Assembly (NCBI GenBank): GCA_026415315.1 | Contig: JAOAHI010000007.1 | Location: forward strand, 1-64,000 | Direction of reading: 5' to 3' | Source of the DNA: Methylohalobius sp. | GTDB taxonomy: Bacteria; Pseudomonadota; Gammaproteobacteria; Methylococcales; Methylothermaceae | Length of the DNA stretch: 64,000 nt | In this document: positions 25,081 to 33,786 of the stretch, in pieces | How positions within the stretch are numbered: position 1 is the stretch's first letter | Layout of the letters: the number at the start of each line of letters is the position of its first letter | The notes under the pieces: model-generated | Told to the model about the DNA's origin: nothing | Seen by the model: only the letters and a program-made list of their open reading frames with translations | Database searches by the model: none | Made by a program: the position numbers and the translations under genes

Positions 25081-27900
25081 AGCGGCGTACCTCGCCTGAC
25101 CCCTCGACGTTTTCTACGCAGCGCCCGCACAGGTCGGGATGCTCAGGGTAACGCCCCACGTCAAAGCGACGATGCCAGCAACGCACGCACTTGGGATGAG
25201 GAGAGGGAGTAACCAGGATTTTAAGGCCCTCGATTCCGGAAGCTACTTCAGCCCCCGCAGCAGCCTGCGCCAGCGGCAAGACCTCTGCCTTGGAAGTGAT
25301 CAAGACAAAACGCAATTCATCTTCCAGTCGCCGCAGAAGTTGCCATAGCTCCTCGTCGCAATACAGACTTACCTCGGCCTCTAGAGACGAACCGACGCCA
25401 CCGCGCTCGCGCAGTTTCTCTATCTCCTTGGCAACAGCTTGGCGCACGGCGATGACTTTGTCCCAAAATCCCCGGTTCATGGGAAACTCTTCCGGCAAAG
25501 GCTCCAATCCTTCGTACCAGGTGGTCAAAAACACCGACTCTTCGCGCTCTCCAGGCAAAAATTCCCAAACCTCATCGGCAGTAAAACTCAAAATCGGGGC
25601 TAGCCAACGCACCAGCGCCTCGGCGATGTGGTACATGGCCGTCTGCGTGGAACGCCGAGCGAGGCTGTCGGTACGGCAGGTGTATTGGCGGTCTTTGATC
25701 ACATCTAAATAGAAGCTCCCCATATCCACGGTGCAGAAATTGTGGACTTTCTGATACACCTGGTGGAATTGGTAGCCCTCATACGCTTTGATCACCTCCT
25801 CCTGGAGGAGGCACGCACGATCGACTGCCCAACGGTCCAAAGCCAACATGTCGGCGTAGGCCACCAAATGACGAACCGGGTCAAAGCCGGTCAGGTTGGC
25901 CAAAAGGTAACGAGCTGTATTGCGTAGCCGGCGATAGGCTTCGGCGATGCGGGTTAAAATTTCTTCGGAGACCGCCATCTCACCGCGGTAATCGGTAGCT
26001 GCGACCCACAGCCTCAGCACGTCCGCCCCCAGCCGATTTACCACCTCTTGCGGAGAGACCACATTGCCTCGCGACTTGGACATCTTGTAGCCCTTCTCGT
26101 CTACGGCAAAGCCATGCGTTAGCACTTGGCGGTAAGGAGACTGATTGTGCATCGCTACCGAGGTGAGGAGAGAAGACTGGAACCAGCCTCGGTGCTGATC
26201 TGAGCCTTCCAAGTACATGTCGGCTGGGAAATCCAGCTCCGGCCGACGCTTGAGGACTGAGCTGTGGGTTACCCCCGAGTCGAACCATACATCTAAAATG
26301 TCGCTCGCCTTCTCGTATTCGCTACTGTCTGCGCCCACCAGCTCTCTTGGATCTAACTCATACCAAGCCTCTATCCCTTTCTTGTCCATCCGCAGAGCAA
26401 TCTCCTCAAACAACTCCAGAGTCCGAGGGTGAGGCACACCGCTTTGCTTGTGCAGGAAAACGGCGATCGGAACCCCCCAGTTGCGCTGGCGAGAAATGCA
26501 CCAATCTGGACGGTTTTTCACCATCGCTTCGATCCGCTCCCGACCCCAGGCTGGGAACCACTGCACCTTGCCGATCTCTTCCAAGGCACGCCGGCGCAAC
26601 CCATGCTTGTCCAGAGCGATGAACCATTGGGGAGTAGCACGGAAGATAACTGGAGTCTTGTGGCGCCAGCAGTGGGGATAACTGTGCTCAATCCCCTCCT
26701 CGTGGACGAGCGCGTGATGGGCTTTCAAGACCTCGATCACTTTGTCGTTGGCCGTGAAGACGTGGAAACCTGCGAACAGCTCTGTGGTGGCTAGAAACCG
26801 ACCGTCACCGCCGACAGGGTTGACCACCGGCAAATCGTACTGCTTGCCGATAAGATAATCCTCTTCGCCGTGGGCCGGAGCAATATGTACAGCACCGGTG
26901 CCCGTCTCCGCCGTAACATGGGAACTTAGGACGACAGGCACGCTCCTGGCGTAAAAAGGATGGCGCACTTCCACTCCTTCCAAGTCTCGGCCTACGGCAT
27001 AGGCCACTACCCGATATTCCTCTACACCGTAGCGAACCATCGCGTCCTTAAGCCGGGCTTCGGCGATCAGAAGCCGCTCCGGGCCGCGCTCGGTCCGGCA
27101 CTGGACTAAGGCATAATCCAATTCGGGATGCAAGGCAACGGCCTGATTGGCAGGCAGGGTCCAGGGAGTTGTGGTCCAAATTACCACGGCGATGGGTCCC
27201 TCGCCCTCATGGCCTGGTACATGGTGGCAACGTGCAAGCAGTTTCTCCCCATCTACCACAGCAAAACGCACGTCGATAGCGGGAGAATGCTTGTTCTCGT
27301 ACTCCACTTCAGCCTCAGCCAGGGCCGAGGCGCAGTCGGTGCACCAATACACCGGCCTTAGGCCGCGCTCAATGTAGCCTTTGGCGTAGATTTTGGCCAG
27401 CGCGCGCAGATATCGGCCTCACCGCTGGGAGTCATGGTCAGATAGGGCTGTTCGAAATCTCCCAATACCCCAAGGCGCATGAAATCCTTACATTGCAATT
27501 CAACTTGAGAGCGAGCATATTCTCGGCACGTTTTGCGAAACTCGGCCGGCGAGACTTTGACTCCGGCTTTGCCTATCTTTTTTTCCACCTGCAGCTCTAT
27601 GGGGAGGCCGTGGCAGTCCCAACCGGGGACAAACGGTGCGTCAAAGCCGCTTAAGGTTTTGGCTTTAACGACAAAGTCTTTCAGGATCTTATTCACCGCA
27701 TGGCCGATGTGGATCGGGCCATTGGCATAAGGAGGACCGTCGTGAAGGATAAACTTAGGCCGGCCGCGACAACGCTCACGCACTTTTTGGTAAAGGTTTA
27801 ACGCTTGCCATTTAGCCAGTCGCTCCGGCTCGCGATGGGCTAAATTAGCACGCATGGGAAAATCGGTCTGAGGCAAGTTTAAAGTCGCTTTATAGTCCAT
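25073..27900 (-). pseudogene. ileS: isoleucyl-tRNA synthetase, reading frame broken once
   Basis: Charges tRNA-Ile. Two reading frames together make a complete enzyme of about 942 residues, the usual length. The first (27900-27358) has [11 protein letters not shown] (HIGH at 64-67) and ends in a non-homologous tail after SGEADI. The second continues with [33 protein letters not shown] (KMSKS) and the C-terminal zinc motif CVRCWHRRF ... CGRC. The frames join at about 27409, where one extra base (for example ATCC instead of ATC) would restore continuity. Everything else is intact and the gene is normally essential. A sequencing or assembly error is therefore the likeliest cause; true frameshifting or decay is less likely. 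Operon with ribF upstream and lspA downstream. Confidence 0.9.
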
Positions 27901-27912
27901 AGAGTTTTTAGT

Positions 27913-28836
27913 TTAGGCATTCAGTAATTTCCGAGCCAGGGCGGCGTCCTGGCGAATCTGTTCGCTAAGTTCAGCAAGCGAAGCAAAGCGTTTTTCCTGG
28001 CGCAGCTTGTGGTGAAAAAAGACCTCCAAATAACGGCCGTACAGGTCGCCCTGAAAATCGAACAAATGCACTTCCAGCCATACTTTGCCGCTTTTCTCCA
28101 CCGTCGGACGAATGCCGACGTTGGCCACCCCAGGCCAAGGCTTATCCGCTACCCCTTGGACTGTCACGGCAAATACCCCGTAAATTGGGCTTTGGCGACG
28201 CCTAGGATCAAGGTTGGCTGTAGGGAAACCTATGGCTTTCCCCCGCTTGCTCCCAGCAACCACTCGCCCGCACATAGAGTAAGGACGTCCAAGCATCTTC
28301 CCAGCCAGGGTCAGGTCGCCCTGTTCTAATGTCTTGCGGATCCGCGTGCTGCTGACCCGCATTCCGGAAAGCTCAAAAGTCGGCGCTGCGCTGACCTCAA
28401 AGCCGTAGCGCACCCCTGCCGCCTCAAGCAAAGCAAAATCTCCCTCCCGGTTGCGGCCAAAGCGGAAATCTTCTCCCACCACTAGGTACCTCACCCCCAG
28501 GCCTTTGGCCAACACCTGTTCGATAAAGTCCCATGCCGCCAGCGCTGCGAGCTTCTGCTCAAAGCGCAACAATAGCACCTGATCCACAGGAAGGTCCGCC
28601 ATGCGCGCTAGTTTCTCCCGCAGCCGGGTCAAGCGCGCTGGCGCCCGCTCGCGCAAGAAATACTCAAGCGGCTGCGGCTCAAATAATACCACGGTCACCG
28701 GCCAACCCAGCCGCTCGCCCTGACGCGCCAAGGTACGGATGAGGTGTTGATGGCCCAAGTGCACGCCATCGAAATTGCCGATGGTGGCCACCGTGCCAGG
28801 AGGTGGTGGGCGATGCAAACCTAAAATCAAGCGCAT
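27913..28836 (-). CDS. ribF: bifunctional riboflavin kinase/FAD synthetase
   Basis: Makes FMN from riboflavin and FAD from FMN. The 307-residue protein has the adenylyltransferase half with TIGNFDGVHLGHQ and VGEDFRFGRNREGD, then SSTRIRKTLEQGD, and the kinase half with GKAIGFPTANLDP. ATG at 28836 gives the normal start; a TTG two codons upstream is possible. It precedes ileS by 12 bases, the standard arrangement. Upstream, the accessory region separates it from murJ. Confidence 0.96.
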   Translation of the reverse strand: MRLILGLHRPPPPGTVATIGNFDGVHLGHQHLIRTLARQGERLGWPVTVVLFEPQPLEYFLRERAPARLTRLREKLARMADLPVDQVLLLRFEQKLAALAAWDFIEQVLAKGLGVRYLVVGEDFRFGRNREGDFALLEAAGVRYGFEVSAAPTFELSGMRVSSTRIRKTLEQGDLTLAGKMLGRPYSMCGRVVAGSKRGKAIGFPTANLDPRRRQSPIYGVFAVTVQGVADKPWPGVANVGIRPTVEKSGKVWLEVHLFDFQGDLYGRYLEVFFHHKLRQEKRFASLAELSEQIRQDAALARKLLNA

Positions 28837-28920
28837 TGCCAAATTTTAACAAAATTGCCCACGCCGTAAGATGCGCCATTTCCCACACCGGATACGGCAT
28901 CGCCCACAGCTAAAAGCAAA

Positions 28921-28984
28921 AAAGCCAAGGCTTTAGCCCACGGCAACAATCAAGCGATTGATTGCAAAAGCCTTAAAAATAAGG
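28921..28984. repeat. three consecutive small inverted repeats between ribF and the envelope cluster
   Basis: In 64 bases there are three perfect dyads: AAAGCC-AA-GGCTTT (28921-28934), CAATCAA-GCGA-TTGATTG (28947-28964, a 7-bp stem with a GNRA-type loop) and CCTTA-AAAA-TAAGG (28971-28984). They lie in the shared upstream region of the divergent ribF and the six-gene cluster. They could be operator sites or mRNA leader hairpins. None is followed by a clear T-run. Confidence 0.55.
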
Positions 28985-29011
28985 GCACAGATTTTGCGTG
29001 GATTTAGAAAA

Positions 29012-29557
29012 ATGCAACGCGTGGTCTGGCTGCAAATCGGTTTCATCCTATCTGTTTTGGTCGGAGGAGAGGGGTTGCTGTTGTTTTTCCCCAGCCCCTA
29101 CCAGATCAAAGCTGCTGTCCATGGCCTAAGCTCGGTTTTGGCCATCGCCACCTCTACGTACCTCGTCCATAGAATTTACCCCGTGCTGCGTGGCGCTAAG
29201 GCCGCGTGGTCTGCTTTACCGAACTGGCTGATCGCAGCTGTCGCCACCAATCTGGCAGCGGCTATAAGCGGCAATTGGATCTATATGCGCTACCGTGGCG
29301 AGGGCGGGCCGCGAGCTTGGATTCTGGCCAACGCGCCGGGCTTTCACAACGTGCTGATGGAATTTAAAGAATTTATCTCCTTGTTTCCGTGCTTTTTGTT
29401 GACGGTGGCGGTGTTCTGTGCCTATTACTACGGCGAGCAGGTCATGAGGCGTCGTGAGCTCTCCCAGTTTTTCGTCGCACTGATCCTAGCGGCTTGGATA
29501 TTCGCGCTTATCGGCTGGATGAGCGGTTTGACTTTGGCCAAACTGAGGTTTGTGTAG
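29012..29557 (+). CDS. inner-membrane protein of unknown function, first gene of the TonB-receptor cluster
   Basis: A 181-residue integral membrane protein with about five predicted helices; not recognised. Helix 1 is QIGFILSVLVGGEGLLLFF. Helix 2 is bracketed by two histidines 16 residues apart (AVHGLSSV ... YLVHRIYP), and another His precedes FKEFISLFPC. Such placement could bind heme or metal, but this is inference. ATG at 29012 (MQRVVWLQIG) is preferred over a TTG at 28958, which lies inside a hairpin; both have weak ribosome-binding sites. The next gene's ATG follows its stop directly, so the two are co-translated. Confidence 0.75.
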   Translation: MQRVVWLQIGFILSVLVGGEGLLLFFPSPYQIKAAVHGLSSVLAIATSTYLVHRIYPVLRGAKAAWSALPNWLIAAVATNLAAAISGNWIYMRYRGEGGPRAWILANAPGFHNVLMEFKEFISLFPCFLLTVAVFCAYYYGEQVMRRRELSQFFVALILAAWIFALIGWMSGLTLAKLRFV

Positions 29558-30028
29558 ATGCATCGTCAAACTCACTCCCCTCCCTCTGCCCTTGCCCCCA
29601 CAATCCAACCGCTCGTCGCCGAAGAAGCGCGGAGCACAGCTCAAACTAAGCCATCTGGCCCGTTGATAGCGGCCTCGTTGTCTGTGTTATTTGCCATCTT
29701 TACTTTGATGGTCACGCACCATCTCTCGCGCTTAACGCCGGAACTGGAACGAGCGATCTTTGCCTTTGGTGCGTGGATTCCCTGGGCACATGGCGAGGGA
29801 CCAGGCGGCAACATCGGCTCCTATGGCGGTAAGGAAACCTTGGCGCTTTGGGTGTGGGCGGCAAGTTGGGTGAGCTTTCACCTCGCTTGGCGCCGCCTCG
29901 ACTTTGACCTGAGGCGCTGGCTGTGGTGTTTCACTGCCGCTTTAGCGCTATTGACTTTAGGTTTCTTTCACCCCCTCGCTGATCCCATCGTTTTGGTGTT
30001 GGCGCGCTGGTTTGGAGTGATCGGATGA
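29558..30028 (+). CDS. small membrane protein of unknown function with histidine-rich helices
   Basis: A 156-residue protein with a roughly 35-residue hydrophilic N-terminus and three predicted helices. Histidines sit at helix ends or within helices (VTHHLSR, WAHGEG, SFHLAWR, FFHPLAD), suggesting metal or heme contact, which is unproven. Between helices 1 and 2 is a glycine-rich loop (HGEGPGGNIGSYGGKE). Its ATG directly follows the previous stop and its TGA overlaps the next ATG as ATGA, so it is tightly coupled to both neighbours. Not recognised by family. Confidence 0.72.
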   Translation: MHRQTHSPPSALAPTIQPLVAEEARSTAQTKPSGPLIAASLSVLFAIFTLMVTHHLSRLTPELERAIFAFGAWIPWAHGEGPGGNIGSYGGKETLALWVWAASWVSFHLAWRRLDFDLRRWLWCFTAALALLTLGFFHPLADPIVLVLARWFGVIG

Positions 30029-30375
30029 GACTCCTTCTGTCCTGGTTTCTTCTCCTACTTGCCCCGAACGCTTTTGGCGATGCCCTCTTAGTCGACTCGG
30101 TGCCAGCAGCCGATGCGGAGATTCCCCATTTTGAGGGCAAGGTAGTTTTCCGCTTCCGAGGAAACATCTCAGAGCGCTGGCCGAGTCTAGTGGTCGTGGA
30201 CGAATTCGGCAATCGCGTCGATCGCGGTGAGGTGCAAATCCATATAGTCAAAGACGGCGCTGAGCTCTCCACTGTCACCCCACCGTTAGCACCTGGGCGT
30301 TATGCTGTGCGTTATCGCGTGCTCAGCGAGGACGGTTTGGTACTAAGCGGTATCCAGTATTTCAAAATTCGTTAA
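30025..30375 (+). CDS. CopC-like periplasmic protein lacking the copper-binding histidines
   Basis: A 116-residue exported protein. A signal peptide (about 1-19, MRLLLSWFLLLLAPNAFG) is followed by DALLVDSVPAADAEI and VVFRFRGNI and, near the end, LSEDGLVLSGIQYFKI. This is the pattern of the CopC beta-sandwich (HAxLxxSxPA ... FSxxI ... SxDGHxxxG). The mature N-terminal His of CopC is replaced by Asp, and the His of the DGH motif by Leu, so classic Cu(II) binding is unlikely. It may bind another ligand or serve as a structural partner. It overlaps the upstream gene by four bases. Confidence 0.75.
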   Translation: MRLLLSWFLLLLAPNAFGDALLVDSVPAADAEIPHFEGKVVFRFRGNISERWPSLVVVDEFGNRVDRGEVQIHIVKDGAELSTVTPPLAPGRYAVRYRVLSEDGLVLSGIQYFKIR

Positions 30376-30389
30376 GAGAGGAGATCAAT

Positions 30390-30986
30390 ATGCAACGAAG
30401 CTGGTTGTGGAGCCTGACAATTTTCAGCGTGGTGGCGCAGGGGTCGGTGCCGCTGGGCGGACCGCGCCAAGCTGCAGGCAGTAACACCGACCTCTTCGGC
30501 TGCCTTAAAACCAATGCTTACTATGCAGTAAACTTCGCCGCCTACCCCGCCGACCTTAAAGTGTCACGCGAGCGCAAATCTTTACAGCCCTGGTGTCAAG
30601 ACATCCCGCACCCTAGTCTGATCCATATTGCTGTGGACCTTCTCGACCGCGATGTGCGCCACAAACCGGTGATATTACGAATCGTCGACGGCCAAGGGCG
30701 AATTTTGGCGCAAACCCCGCCCACGGTGGCCAAAACCGGGGTCGTCTCAACCACCGCCGATCTCTCCGCTATTGGCCATTACGAGGCAGTAGTGGTGGTA
30801 CACGACGACGAACTCAAAGTCCCGCCGGAAACCTCCGCTTTACACATTCCCCTGAACGTAGGTCTGACGGAGAGCTCGCCGAATACCATCTTAGCTCGTC
30901 TGGCAGTCTTCAGTTTGGGGTTTGGCTTAGTCTTGGCGCTGGGCTTGCCCAAGCTTATGGCCAGCAAACCCAGCCCTGTTTGTTAA
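30390..30986 (+). CDS. periplasmic protein with signal peptide and C-terminal membrane anchor, function unknown
   Basis: A 198-residue protein. Residues 1-28 look like a signal peptide; the middle is a beta-rich domain (VILRIVDGQGRILAQTPP ... DLSAIGHYEAVVVVHDD) that loosely resembles FixH/YtkA-like immunoglobulin folds. Two cysteines occur (GCLKTN and PWCQD). A hydrophobic helix near the end (LAVFSLGFGLVLALGLPKLM) would anchor it in the inner membrane facing the periplasm. A GAGGAG box precedes the ATG. It lies between the CopC-like gene and the TonB receptor and is probably part of the same envelope complex. Confidence 0.7.
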   Translation: MQRSWLWSLTIFSVVAQGSVPLGGPRQAAGSNTDLFGCLKTNAYYAVNFAAYPADLKVSRERKSLQPWCQDIPHPSLIHIAVDLLDRDVRHKPVILRIVDGQGRILAQTPPTVAKTGVVSTTADLSAIGHYEAVVVVHDDELKVPPETSALHIPLNVGLTESSPNTILARLAVFSLGFGLVLALGLPKLMASKPSPVC

Positions 30987-31007
30987 TTCTCAAACGCTGA
31001 TAAACCT

Positions 31008-33245
31008 ATGAGAAAGAACAGAAAATGGAAATGGATGTTTCTCCCTTTCTTTGGATTGACGCTGTCCCTCAACGCCGAGGAGAAGCCCACAGAGCTTCCC
31101 ACCTTAGCAGTAGAAGCCAAAAGTCCTATGCGTGGCAGCTCCAGCGGTTCCAGCCAGACTTTGGACTGGGCGCGCGATTTTTATCCTGCCCATGTTTTTA
31201 ACGTCAACGAAGCTTTGCGCAAAGCACCGGGGATTTATGTGCGCGACGAGGAAGGTTTTGGCATTCGTCCCAACATCGCGTTCCGTGGCTTAAATCCTTT
31301 CCGCTCAACCAAGACCTTATTTCATGAGGACGGCCTACTTTGGAATTTTGCTCCCTACGGCGACAACGACATCTACTACCATCCCCCCATCGAACGCTAT
31401 GTGGGGGTAGAGATTATCAAAGGCCCAGACCTCAACCGCTTCGGACCGCAGACGATTGGCGGTGCGGTCAATTACCTTACCCCCGAAGTTCCTGTAGGAT
31501 TGACTGGCAACATCGACTTTATCGGCGGGACGCGCGATTACAAAGCCGGCCACGTGCGCCTAGGCGGAGGAAACGAGACGGCCGGCTTGTTGCTCGACTA
31601 CGTCCACAAAGAAGGTTTAGGTTCCAGGCGTGAGACCGTTGTCGCCTTGGACGACGTGTTCTGGAAGACCCGCCTGACTTTAAACCCAGCGCACCAGATT
31701 CAGCTTTACGCCGATTATTACCGCGAGGACTCGCAATCGACCTTTGGCCTGACCGAAGCTGAGTGGCGCAACTTCGGTCCGCGCTACAATCCATTCCCCA
31801 ACGACGAGTTCTTTACCCATCGCTGGGCGACTACCGCCATTCACGAGTGGCGTCTAAGCGATCGGATCAATTTAACCACCAGCTTTTACTGGTCGCGCTT
31901 CCACCGTGACTTCTGGCGGCAGATGAACCAGCAACCGAGCGACGATTATACGCGCTTTGCGGTGGCCGCACGCGACCCAGACTGTGTGAACTTGCGCAAC
32001 CTGCGCCTTCGAGGCCAGCGCCTTGACGTCAACGAGTGCGACTTCACCCGCGGCCGGCTGCGCAAGTACGAAACCTGGGGCCTAACCCCTGTGCTGCGTG
32101 CAAGTTACCAATTCCTAGGTATTGGCGGTGAGATGGAAACCGGATTTCGCGCCCATTTTGAGGATCAGGAACGGCGCACGGAGGACGGAGCCGCCCCCAA
32201 AACGCGCAACGGCGAACCTGTCGAGATCAATAAACGCTACGCCGATGCTTACGCCGGCTACTTCCAAAACAAGTTTGTCTTAGGCAATTTCAGCCTCACC
32301 CCTGGGGTTCGGGTCGAAGCCATCGACTATCGTCGCATTAACCGCTTGAGCACGCCGAACGTGCGTGGCGATTTCACCCTTACTGAGCCTTTGCCTTCGC
32401 TCGCCATGACGTACACCCCTTGGCCGAAGCTTGAGCTGTTTTTCGGTTTCCACCGCGGTTTTGCGCCACCGCGAGTCGAGGACGCGGTGTACAACACTTC
32501 CGGCGGTCCGGTAGAGATCGACGCCGAGTTAAGTTGGAACTACGAATTTGGCATGCACGCCCGGCCTTTTTCCGGCGTTAAATTTGATTTGACCTACTTC
32601 CGCATGGACTTCGATACGCTGACATCGGTTGGTACCATCGGCGGCAACGACACCCCTGTGGCGCAAGGCAAGGCTTTGTTTCAGGGAATGGAGCTTGGCG
32701 CACGGCTTGACGCCGCCGAAATCTTCAACTGGTCGCACAACGTTTACTTGCAGCTAGCCTATACTTGGATCCCCACTGCCGACGCCGAGGGGACATTTCG
32801 TTGCCTGCCGCAAGCCGACGGCACCATCTCGCCCGCCTGCCCAGGCGGGCTCGTATTCGGCTCGCGCCCGGGCAACCGCTTGCCCTATGCTCCTGAGCAC
32901 CTCGTCACCGCCACGGTAGGCTACACTCATCCCATTGGCTTGGACCTTCGCTTCGAGACGGTGGTGGTCAGCGAACAATTTGGCGATTTCATGAACCTCA
33001 AATCGGGTTTTGACCATCCCAACGGTCCAGAAAGCGTCGAGGCACTCTCTGGCCAATACGGCAGGATCCCCACGTACACGGTGGTCAACTTCGCTGCCAC
33101 GTATCCCATCTGGCAGGATCTGGACCTATTCATCACCGTCAAAAACCTGCTTGACAACCGTTACTTAGTTGACCGCGTGCGGGGCATGTTACCAGGACCC
33201 CCGCGCCTGGTGCAGGCTGGCTTCAATTACCGTTTCCACCTATAA
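31008..33245 (+). CDS. TonB-dependent outer-membrane receptor (FecA-like)
   Basis: Energy-dependent outer-membrane transporter. The 745-residue protein has a signal peptide (about 1-24), then a TonB-box-like segment (LPTLAVEA). The plug domain follows (VNEALRKAPGIYVRDEEGFGIRPNIAFRGL ... VEIIKGP ... IGGAVNY), then a 22-strand barrel ending in LLDNRYLVDRVRGMLPGPPR and FNYRFHL. The plug pattern is close to ferric citrate/FecA-type receptors, but no N-terminal signalling extension is present before the TonB box. The substrate is unknown; a metal chelate fits the CopC-like neighbour. Fourth gene upstream is a membrane protein; 14 bases downstream begins the last gene of the cluster. Confidence 0.92.
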   Translation: MRKNRKWKWMFLPFFGLTLSLNAEEKPTELPTLAVEAKSPMRGSSSGSSQTLDWARDFYPAHVFNVNEALRKAPGIYVRDEEGFGIRPNIAFRGLNPFRSTKTLFHEDGLLWNFAPYGDNDIYYHPPIERYVGVEIIKGPDLNRFGPQTIGGAVNYLTPEVPVGLTGNIDFIGGTRDYKAGHVRLGGGNETAGLLLDYVHKEGLGSRRETVVALDDVFWKTRLTLNPAHQIQLYADYYREDSQSTFGLTEAEWRNFGPRYNPFPNDEFFTHRWATTAIHEWRLSDRINLTTSFYWSRFHRDFWRQMNQQPSDDYTRFAVAARDPDCVNLRNLRLRGQRLDVNECDFTRGRLRKYETWGLTPVLRASYQFLGIGGEMETGFRAHFEDQERRTEDGAAPKTRNGEPVEINKRYADAYAGYFQNKFVLGNFSLTPGVRVEAIDYRRINRLSTPNVRGDFTLTEPLPSLAMTYTPWPKLELFFGFHRGFAPPRVEDAVYNTSGGPVEIDAELSWNYEFGMHARPFSGVKFDLTYFRMDFDTLTSVGTIGGNDTPVAQGKALFQGMELGARLDAAEIFNWSHNVYLQLAYTWIPTADAEGTFRCLPQADGTISPACPGGLVFGSRPGNRLPYAPEHLVTATVGYTHPIGLDLRFETVVVSEQFGDFMNLKSGFDHPNGPESVEALSGQYGRIPTYTVVNFAATYPIWQDLDLFITVKNLLDNRYLVDRVRGMLPGPPRLVQAGFNYRFHL

Positions 33246-33259
33246 GGAAGGAGGACGTT

Positions 33260-33781
33260 ATGCGAATTCCCGATCACGCACTTAACGACGGCTTTAAAAT
33301 CTCGCTTTGGTTGGCCGTTCCAGCCGTTCTAGCTTTCCTGTTGCTGACCGTTTTGCTCGCTCCTAAAAAGGCAGTCCCTTATTTCGCCGGTGAGAAGGTG
33401 CTGGCTAACTGCCGAGACGTTTATTTGCTCGGCACCGTGGAAAAAGTGCGCACTTCGGGGTATGGTGTGCACTTTGGCCCAGAGGCCCAACCCATCCTGT
33501 GCGCCAATTACCTGTGGCGAGCTGAATTTTTAGAGAGCTATCAGCCGGTATTACAAGTGGACCACGAGGGCACCAGTTGGCAAGTTGGCGATTGGGTCGA
33601 GTTGACTTTCCTGGTAGAGGGCAAAAAACGCCTCGTACGTGCCAAAATCGCCGATTTAACCGCAAGCGGCAAAGCTCGCCTGAGCGACTTGGATGGAGAA
33701 CCCTTGGCAGTAGCGTACTTTCAAAGCGCGATCGGTAAAAATTACTTATCGCTAGGTGCCTACTCAATGCGCAAGCTTTGA
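33260..33781 (+). CDS. membrane-anchored periplasmic protein of unknown function
   Basis: A 173-residue protein with one N-terminal membrane helix (ISLWLAVPAVLAFLLLTVLLA, about 15-35) and a periplasmic domain rich in beta strands (VLANCRDVYLLGTVEKVRTS ... WQVGDWVELTFLVEGKKRLV). Two cysteines (ANCRD and ILCANY) could form a disulfide. The strongest ribosome-binding site of the cluster (AAGGAGG) precedes its ATG. Last gene of the cluster; its stop is five bases from the stop of the convergent VanZ-heparinase gene. Not recognised. Confidence 0.75.
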   Translation: MRIPDHALNDGFKISLWLAVPAVLAFLLLTVLLAPKKAVPYFAGEKVLANCRDVYLLGTVEKVRTSGYGVHFGPEAQPILCANYLWRAEFLESYQPVLQVDHEGTSWQVGDWVELTFLVEGKKRLVRAKIADLTASGKARLSDLDGEPLAVAYFQSAIGKNYLSLGAYSMRKL

Positions 33782-33786
33782 GCGCA

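Noticed and set aside
27405-27414. Programmed -1 frameshift in ileS
   Set aside because: The site does not contain a slippery heptamer and no ileS is known to use frameshifting; a base-calling error is simpler.
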